This document shows positions 1 to 4,708 of a stretch of 7,107 bases of DNA, piece by piece. How positions within the stretch are numbered: position 1 is the stretch's first letter; the number at the start of each line of letters is the position of its first letter. This stretch comes from Dehalococcoidia bacterium (GTDB taxonomy: Bacteria; Chloroflexota; Dehalococcoidia; SAR202; UBA11138): positions 1 through 7,107 of the forward strand of contig JAAXHZ010000267.1 in the NCBI GenBank assembly GCA_012270625.1, written 5' to 3'. A model generated the notes under the pieces. The model saw only the letters and a program-made list of their open reading frames with translations, did no database searches and was not told the origin of the DNA. Position numbers and translations under genes: made by a program.

Positions 1-710
1 AGAAAGCCCGCGATACTCTCCGTCCAGCCGACGAACTCCCCGAAGACGGCCTTGAATACCACGATGCCGATTGCGATTAGGTTGCCCGCGAGCGCGATGC
101 CCACGGCAACGTTATCGGCCTCGATCTGCTCGTGGATGTTGAACGAGGTCGTCCACTCGTAGATCAGCGCGTAGATAATCAGCGCGACCAGACCTAGCGC
201 CAGGAACGCGATGGCGGTCTCAGGGCCTCCGGTGTCACCGGATATGGCGCCGGCGATTACCAGTCCCACGGCGACGTACACGGCGAACTCAACCGCTCCC
301 GTGCCAGCATTGTGGTCTCTGATAATCTCCTCCTCAGTGCTGAAGTCGTGCAGTACCAGCTTGTCCACTACTATACGGGCGATGTTCAACACCACAATGC
401 CGACGATCGAGTACACGAACACCAGCCCCACATCCTGCCAGTATTCGGCTGTAAAGCCAAGACTGTCGTCAGCCACCACGAGGAACGGCTGATAGAGACC
501 ACCGAGGAACACAAGAATCACGCCAAAGTAGTAGCCGCAGATGCTCACCGCCAGGGCGAGGTTGTCCTTCTGGTTGAGCTGCTCCTGGATCTTGTACGGA
601 GTAATGAAGTCCTGCGCAATTCTGGCGATGGCGAGCACGATCACTCCCATGACCACATAGACCAGTCCCCTGGGAATCTGCTCGAACACGTCCACGAATG
701 CTTCAATCAT
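1..710 (-). CDS. DUF350-family multi-pass membrane protein (3'-partial)
   Basis: The frame opens with ATG at 710 and is still open at the left edge, giving about 236 visible residues; the C-terminus is missing. The protein is strongly hydrophobic, with about six membrane segments (roughly residues 14-31, 50-72, 95-113, 139-157, 165-185 and 201-223). A motif of acidic/Gln residues followed by D/H-N and small residues recurs three times just before a membrane segment: QEQLNQKDNLALA (42-54), EEEIIRDHNAG (126-136) and HEQIEADNVAVG (193-204). This is the repeat pattern of DUF350 (YjfL-like) inner-membrane proteins, whose biochemical role is not established. An AAGG Shine-Dalgarno-like sequence lies a few bases before the ATG. 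The gene begins 15 bp after the DUF4178-like stop, so it is probably the third gene of one operon. DUF350 and DUF4178 genes are commonly neighbours in bacteria, which supports both calls. Family is fairly secure; function is unknown. Confidence 0.82.
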   Translation of the reverse strand, partial: MIEAFVDVFEQIPRGLVYVVMGVIVLAIARIAQDFITPYKIQEQLNQKDNLALAVSICGYYFGVILVFLGGLYQPFLVVADDSLGFTAEYWQDVGLVFVYSIVGIVVLNIARIVVDKLVLHDFSTEEEIIRDHNAGTGAVEFAVYVAVGLVIAGAISGDTGGPETAIAFLALGLVALIIYALIYEWTTSFNIHEQIEADNVAVGIALAGNLIAIGIVVFKAVFGEFVGWTESIAGF

Positions 711-725
711 CGCACGCCCTTCGTT

Positions 726-1280
726 CTACTTGTGGTAAACGGTAACAATGTGAGGTGGAATGTAGATCGATACGTACACCTCGAAGGGCTGGTCCCCCAT
801 CTTGACCACGGACACGCCGCCCTCTTCATCTTCCCGGACAAATTCCCAGAGCCAAAAACCCTGGCCGCCCTTGTCCAGTACCTCGTAACTGTTCCGATAG
901 TAGTAGCTGTGGCCGTCGTATTCGAAACTGTTATCAAGCGACTTGTGCTCGTCCCACTCAACCAGGACGTCGTAATCGAGGCCGACCGCCGACAGACCCA
1001 TCGGCCTATCCTGCAAGACGACGGAGATGTGCAGCCCATCGTGGTCGGACCACTCGATAGACGCGCGACGCTCGCCGTCGACGAGGGCAAGCTCGAACGA
1101 ATCTCCGTACCTCGACTCCAGCTTGGTGATGCGCTCGACTATCAAGTAGGCGTCTTCTCCGGTTTCCCATAGTCCGGGAATAAAGAGCACGTCTCCAATT
1201 CGCGCTGAGCGAATCGAGTCATCCGCGGGAACGTTTCCCGACGACTTCTTTCGTCCCTTGCCGAATAGAGATCTGAGCAT
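726..1280 (-). CDS. DUF4178-like soluble protein
   Basis: This 184-aa protein has no signal peptide and no membrane segment. A short basic N-terminus (GKGRKK at 8-12) is followed by an acidic beta-rich domain. Visible landmarks are IGDVLFIPGL (28-37), a YGDSFELALVDGERR stretch (58-72), EWSDHDGLHISV (76-87), a Tyr-rich turn YYYRNSYEV (126-134), FWLWEF (142-147) and a C-terminal PFEVYVSIYIPP strand pair (165-176). The order GD...L-x-EW...W resembles DUF4178 domains, and the adjacent DUF350 gene is the usual partner of that family, so I call it DUF4178-like. No catalytic residues can be named. It follows the ThDP-enzyme stop by 6 bp; its Shine-Dalgarno-like AGGGA overlaps that stop codon, which suggests translational coupling. 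It most likely acts in the cytoplasm or at the inner membrane face with the DUF350 protein, but that is inference from context. Confidence 0.75.
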   Translation of the reverse strand: MLRSLFGKGRKKSSGNVPADDSIRSARIGDVLFIPGLWETGEDAYLIVERITKLESRYGDSFELALVDGERRASIEWSDHDGLHISVVLQDRPMGLSAVGLDYDVLVEWDEHKSLDNSFEYDGHSYYYRNSYEVLDKGGQGFWLWEFVREDEEGGVSVVKMGDQPFEVYVSIYIPPHIVTVYHK

Positions 1281-1286
1281 GGTTCC

Positions 1287-2981
1287 CTAGATAGGCTGCG
1301 GAGTGTGGCTCTTCCAGCGGTTGATAGCGGCCTGCGCGCGGGGGCTGATCGCGTTCTGTACCCGGACGTTGAGCAGCGCGGGCCTGTCGAGTCTGATGGC
1401 GCGCTCGATTGCCGAGTCAAGCTCATCCGGATGCTCAATCAGTTCGCCGTGTCCGCCAAGACCTCTCACGACCTGATCATACCTGGAGGGCAAGAGATCG
1501 GTAGCTACCGGCTTACCGTACACCCCTACCTGGATCTGGCGATCGATTCCCCACGCGGAGTCGTTCCCCATTATTCCCACAATGGGCAGGTTGTGTCGAA
1601 CGGCGGTATCGTACTCCATCGCGTTGAAGCCGAAAGCGCCGTCTCCAGTAAACATGAAAACACGACGTTCGGGATACGCGGCCTTGGCTGCTATCGCGGT
1701 AGGCAGGGCTTGTCCGAGCATCCCCAGCGGAGGCAGATACCACCACGTCTTGGGTGAGAGCGCGGGCGAGTACGCCCTTCCAAAGTGGCAGAAGTCCCCA
1801 CCGTCGTATGAGACTATGTCCTCCGGCCCAACGTGGTACCTCACGGCCTTGTGAACGAAAATCGCGTGCATGGGCGACTCGGACTGCGCCAGTGACTCCA
1901 GATCCTTCTGTTGCGCCACGCGCTCTTGTTCGAGCCTGGACAGCCACGGCAGATCGCGCCACTCACGCTTCGAAGCCTCTTCCGTCATCTGGCGCGCGAC
2001 CGCCTCGACATCCCCGTGTATTCCGACCGAGACACCGCGATTCCTGGCGATCTCAGCAGCGGATGGGTCCACCTGGATCACTTTGGCGCCAGGCGCTATG
2101 GTCGGCGGCATCGCGTATCCAACAATCAGGTCTTGCTTCCGTCCCATCAGCACGACGGCGTCGGCCTCTCTGAGAAGTCTCGCAGCCCTGTTAAGCCCAG
2201 AGTCGAAGAAGCCGTAGCAGTAAGGATGGGCGTCTGACACCAGTCCCCTGGCGTCGCCCTCGGTCATGAGGGGTATCCGAGTGGTCTCGACCAGCGTCTC
2301 CAGCGTCTCCCCTGAGCGCGCGTAGGCGCCCGCGCTGCCGACGATAAGCAGTGGCCTATCGGCAGCGTGGAGTATGTCAACGGCGTCGCGTATCTTGTCC
2401 AAAGATGCCGCAGGCGCGCCTATGTCACGGTATTCGCCTGGACCGTAGAACGCGATCTGCTCTTCAGGAACGAGCTGCTGCTGGACGTCCACCGGAATGG
2501 TCAGGTGTACCGGTCCTCGCCTGCCCTCGTAGGCAACACGAAGCGCGGTCGATATCATATCCGGTATCCGACGCGCGTCGGTGACCATCCATGAACCCTT
2601 GGTGACAGGCTGCGCCATACCGACCTGGTCTATCTCCTGCATCGCGCCGCGGCCCAGCTCGAGAAGTTCAGCGCACCCGCTGATGGAGAGCAGAGGACTG
2701 CCCGAGTGCATGGCGTTGGTCAGCCCAGGAATAGCGTTGGCGAATCCGGGGGTGGTGTACATCGCGACGCCCGGCTGACCGGTGATTCGGCCCCATGCGT
2801 CCGCCATGTGGACGGCGGCCTGTTCGTGTCTGGTGTCAATGAACCTGAAGTCCTGATCGGCCATGACGTCCAATGCTGGCAGGATGTGGTCGCCAGCGAG
2901 GGTGAACACGGTCTGGACACCCTCCAGGCTCAGAGCCCTGGCGATAAGCTCGCTACCACTAACCATCCCCGACACGGTCAT
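1287..2981 (-). CDS. Thiamine-diphosphate-dependent enzyme, acetolactate synthase/2-hydroxyacyl-CoA lyase-like
   Basis: The 564-aa length is typical of the ThDP decarboxylase/lyase superfamily. The N-terminal PYR domain (about 1-175) has the activating glutamate E53 in RHEQAAVHMADAWGR, the conserved MQEIDQ (114-119) and the TK near 127-128. A central Rossmann-like domain spans about 195-335. The C-terminal PP domain (about 365-545) has the cofactor/metal motif GDGAFGFNAMEYDTA (446-460) ending at N473-D474. The stretch FGFNAME...RHNLPI and the GLTNAMHSGSPLL segment (86-98) resemble oxalyl-CoA decarboxylase/2-hydroxyacyl-CoA lyase more than true AHAS. The carboligase/lyase reaction and the substrate cannot be fixed from sequence. 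No regulatory subunit gene (ilvH-type) is adjacent, which argues against a biosynthetic AHAS. The ATG at 2981 has GGAG 6 nt upstream and fits the promoter at 3020-3048; Met6 has no suitable site. It is first in an operon with the DUF4178-like and DUF350 genes. Fold and cofactor are secure; substrate is unknown. Confidence 0.9.
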   Translation of the reverse strand: MTVSGMVSGSELIARALSLEGVQTVFTLAGDHILPALDVMADQDFRFIDTRHEQAAVHMADAWGRITGQPGVAMYTTPGFANAIPGLTNAMHSGSPLLSISGCAELLELGRGAMQEIDQVGMAQPVTKGSWMVTDARRIPDMISTALRVAYEGRRGPVHLTIPVDVQQQLVPEEQIAFYGPGEYRDIGAPAASLDKIRDAVDILHAADRPLLIVGSAGAYARSGETLETLVETTRIPLMTEGDARGLVSDAHPYCYGFFDSGLNRAARLLREADAVVLMGRKQDLIVGYAMPPTIAPGAKVIQVDPSAAEIARNRGVSVGIHGDVEAVARQMTEEASKREWRDLPWLSRLEQERVAQQKDLESLAQSESPMHAIFVHKAVRYHVGPEDIVSYDGGDFCHFGRAYSPALSPKTWWYLPPLGMLGQALPTAIAAKAAYPERRVFMFTGDGAFGFNAMEYDTAVRHNLPIVGIMGNDSAWGIDRQIQVGVYGKPVATDLLPSRYDQVVRGLGGHGELIEHPDELDSAIERAIRLDRPALLNVRVQNAISPRAQAAINRWKSHTPQPI

Positions 2982-3019
2982 AGGTAACTCCGACTCTTCT
3001 GAGGACTTTCAACGGGGCT

Positions 3020-3048
3020 ATTTTATAGACGCCGCTGAAGTTTGCCAA
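3020..3048 (-). promoter_or_regulatory. Predicted sigma-70 promoter of the ThDP-enzyme operon
   Basis: On the minus strand, TTGGCA (3048-3043) is separated by 17 bp from TAAAAT (3025-3020). Transcription would start near 3012-3014, leaving a leader of about 30 nt before the ATG at 2981, with GGAG at 2991-2988. Match and spacing are good, but this is prediction only. Confidence 0.6.
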
Positions 3049-3072
3049 TGTAAGCGGGAGGCTGGAGAAAAT

Positions 3073-3106
3073 TGCATAAATGCAGTCTTCTCTCGACGAG
3101 CCGAGA
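3073..3106. promoter_or_regulatory. Two small inverted repeats between divergent promoters
   Basis: TGCAT-AA-ATGCA occupies 3073-3084, and TCTCG-N6-CGAGA occupies 3091-3106 (with CTCG-A-CGAG nested inside). They sit about midway between the minus-strand promoter (3020-3048) and the plus-strand tRNA promoter (3111-3138), where an operator or activator site could act on both. The arms are only 5 bp, so chance occurrence is quite possible. Confidence 0.25.
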
Positions 3107-3110
3107 CATT

Positions 3111-3138
3111 TTGCAATTCTCTGCCCGATTGCTATAAT
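3111..3138 (+). promoter_or_regulatory. Predicted strong sigma-70 promoter of the tRNA-Gln/tRNA-Glu unit
   Basis: TTGCAA (3111-3116) is followed after 16 bp by a perfect TATAAT (3133-3138), preceded by TGC, which makes an extended -10. The start site would be near 3145, about 13 nt before tRNA-Gln. A near-consensus promoter is what stable-RNA genes normally carry. Confidence 0.78.
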
Positions 3139-3157
3139 TCTGAACAGCGGCTGTCGC

Positions 3158-3231
3158 TGGGGATTCGTCTAGTGGTAGGACGACAGACTCTGGATCTGTA
3201 AGCAGAGGTTCGAATCCTCTATCCCCAGCCA
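3158..3231 (+). tRNA. tRNA-Gln (anticodon CTG)
   Basis: A full cloverleaf can be drawn. The acceptor stem is TGGGGAT (3158-3164) pairing with ATCCCCA (3221-3227), including the U1-A72 pair typical of glutamine tRNAs, then discriminator G3228 and encoded CCA (3229-3231). The D-arm contains AGTGGTAGG. The anticodon stem ACAGA/TCTGT encloses the loop CTCTGGA, so the anticodon is CTG, reading CAG. The T-arm AGAGG-TTCGAAT-CCTCT is perfect. It is the first gene after the promoter at 3111-3138, with tRNA-Glu 47 bp downstream, probably on the same transcript. Confidence 0.96.
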
Positions 3232-3278
3232 AAGATATGGTTGCCGGAGGGCGACTTCCAAGCCTTCATGTGCCATGT

Positions 3279-3354
3279 GGCGCGTTCGTCTAGCGGCCGA
3301 GGACACCACCCTCTCAAGGTGGAGACACGGGTTCGAGTCCCGTACGCGCTACCA
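3279..3354 (+). tRNA. tRNA-Glu (anticodon CTC)
   Basis: The acceptor stem GGCGCGT (3279-3285) pairs with ACGCGCT (3344-3350), with a G-U first pair, then discriminator A3351 and encoded CCA (3352-3354). The D-arm follows TTCGTCTAGCGGCC, characteristic of glutamate tRNAs. The anticodon stem CCACC/GGTGG encloses CTCTCAA, giving anticodon CTC, which reads GAG. The T-arm is ACGGG-TTCGAGT-CCCGT. The 47-bp spacer from tRNA-Gln shows no separate promoter, so co-transcription is likely. The convergent LRR gene reads without a stop into the complement of this tRNA, terminating opposite the anticodon loop (3314-3316). No Rho-independent terminator follows the CCA. Confidence 0.96.
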
Positions 3355-4708
3355 CCATCCTCACCCGCGTGATCTTCAACTTAGGGCCAGACGATGGTCC
3401 GCTGATCTGAATCTCAGCATCGTCCAGCCCTTCAGACAGCCCGCTGGTTATCGCTGTCCCGGAGACGATCACTTCCGTATAGTCCGCGCCCAACACATCC
3501 TGCCCACTCAAGTCGGCTATCGTATCGCTTCCTGAGTACACCACATAGCCGTACTGCCCAGGCTCCAACGTCCCTGTAGCGGCGGCCATGGTTGCCTCGA
3601 AGTGGACGCTCGTGACCGTTCCGACGATCGCGTCGCTTCCCACCGAAAAGCCCAAGCGCACGGCGCCCTCGTTGAACAGGAGCAGCCTGGACGAATCACC
3701 GTCGGGTTCGGTTTCGTCCAGGCATTCCCACAGGTCGCTGCACCCCGACAGGAAGACAGAGCCCCCGGCGTGGGCTGCCGAGGTCGGATAGAAGTAGGCT
3801 AGCGCTGCCGTGCTGCCTGTCCCACTCTCCGACCACTGGCCCGTTCCCTCGTCGTTCACCGCCCGCACCTGCACCTGGTAGTCGGTGTCCGCCAACAGGC
3901 CACCGATGGTAGCGGCGGTGGACGTGCCGCTGTGGTCGTAGCCGCTCCACGTCGCTCCGCCATCAGCGCTGTAGCGCACCTCGTAGCCGGTGATGGCCGG
4001 GCCGTTGTTGGTCGGCTCAACCCACGACACCGCCAGGCTGTCGACGGACTGACCCTCCACTGTGGGCGCGGGCACCCGGCCCGGGACCTCGGCGCAGTAG
4101 GGCAGTTTCAGCTCGTCGAGGTCATGCTCGCCCGCGTCCTTCAGACCGTCCGGTATGCAGCCGGAGAAAGCGTTGCCCGACAAGCGCAACTGGTCAAGAT
4201 CCAACTCCACAAGGCTGGCAGGTATGTTGCCGGTGAGCTGGTTGTCCCGGAGCCACAGCTCCTCCAGGCTCTCCAGGTCGCCCAGATCCGGTGGGATGGC
4301 GCCGGTCAGCCGGTTGCTGTCCAGCACTAGCAGCCACAGGCTGCTCATACTGCCCAACTCCGATGGGATCTCGCCACTCAGCTGATTGTCCGCCAGGTCC
4401 AACGCTTCCAGCTTGGTCAGCCGTCCCAACTCCGCCGGTATCGGTCCGGTCAGCTCGTTCGCGAACAGGTACAGATGGTCCAGCTTGGATAGCCTTCCCA
4501 GCTCAGAGGGAATCTCGCCCGTGAGGGCATTCACGTCCAGGTCAATTCTCGTCAGCTCCTCCAGCCCGCCCAGAACCGCAGGGATGCCTCCGGCCAGACC
4601 GCGGCCGGTTAGGTGCAGCACGGCCACACCGTCCACCTGCCACCGGAGAGTCACCCCGTCCCAGGTCGAGACCGTAGTCGTCGCGCTCCAGTTCAGCGTG
4701 GAAGTCGA
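3314..4708 (-). CDS. LRR/FnIII surface protein, C-terminal fragment after frameshift
   Basis: This is the downstream half of the large modular gene, in a different frame from the upstream half. Meaningful sequence starts at about 4708; the same frame stays open to an ATG at 5218, but that stretch is an Arg-rich out-of-frame shadow. Numbered from 4708, it has the rest of a cap (STLNW...WDGVT), about seven 24-residue leucine-rich repeats (28-205) of the LxxLxLxxNxLTGxIPxELG type, and a C-terminal cap with C184 and C205. A fibronectin type III domain follows (about 210-298, with SWVEP and GYEVRYS), then a beta-rich domain of about 150 aa with C323-x5-C329 ending in KLKITRVRMVV. The last dozen residues and the stop are encoded opposite tRNA-Glu. 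There is no TM helix, LPXTG or recognisable sorting signal at the C-terminus. No start codon with a credible Shine-Dalgarno sequence exists near the break, so this half is probably not translated separately. The role is likely extracellular binding; ligand unknown. Confidence 0.7.
   Translation of the reverse strand, partial: STSTLNWSATTTVSTWDGVTLRWQVDGVAVLHLTGRGLAGGIPAVLGGLEELTRIDLDVNALTGEIPSELGRLSKLDHLYLFANELTGPIPAELGRLTKLEALDLADNQLSGEIPSELGSMSSLWLLVLDSNRLTGAIPPDLGDLESLEELWLRDNQLTGNIPASLVELDLDQLRLSGNAFSGCIPDGLKDAGEHDLDELKLPYCAEVPGRVPAPTVEGQSVDSLAVSWVEPTNNGPAITGYEVRYSADGGATWSGYDHSGTSTAATIGGLLADTDYQVQVRAVNDEGTGQWSESGTGSTAALAYFYPTSAAHAGGSVFLSGCSDLWECLDETEPDGDSSRLLLFNEGAVRLGFSVGSDAIVGTVTSVHFEATMAAATGTLEPGQYGYVVYSGSDTIADLSGQDVLGADYTEVIVSGTAITSGLSEGLDDAEIQISGPSSGPKLKITRVRMVVARTGLEPVSPP
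4094..4627 (-). repeat. Leucine-rich repeat block 2 (about 7 repeats plus C-cap)
   Basis: Six regular 24-residue units with LTG/LSG-x-IP-x-x-LG cores, plus a shortened one, end in FSGCIPDGL and the cap motif DLDELKLPYC. The C-cap closely parallels that of block 1 (DLDDVGLADC), which shows the two blocks are duplicates of one module that differ in repeat number. The DNA has 72-bp periodicity, but the copies have diverged. Confidence 0.85.

Noticed and set aside
312..1172. 286-aa plus-strand ORF
   Set aside because: It lies opposite the DUF350 and DUF4178-like genes, has His/Val-rich composition without domains, and spans their gene boundary; it is an antisense shadow.
3023..3232. Minus-strand 69-aa ORF across the tRNA-Gln region
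   Set aside because: Its start, GDRGFEPLLTDPESV..., is the complement of tRNA-Gln translated, a well-known spurious ORF type; the rest covers promoter DNA.
4094..4627. CRISPR-like or tandem-repeat array from 72-bp periodicity
   Set aside because: The periodicity is that of 24-residue LRR codons, copies are diverged and there are no spacers.
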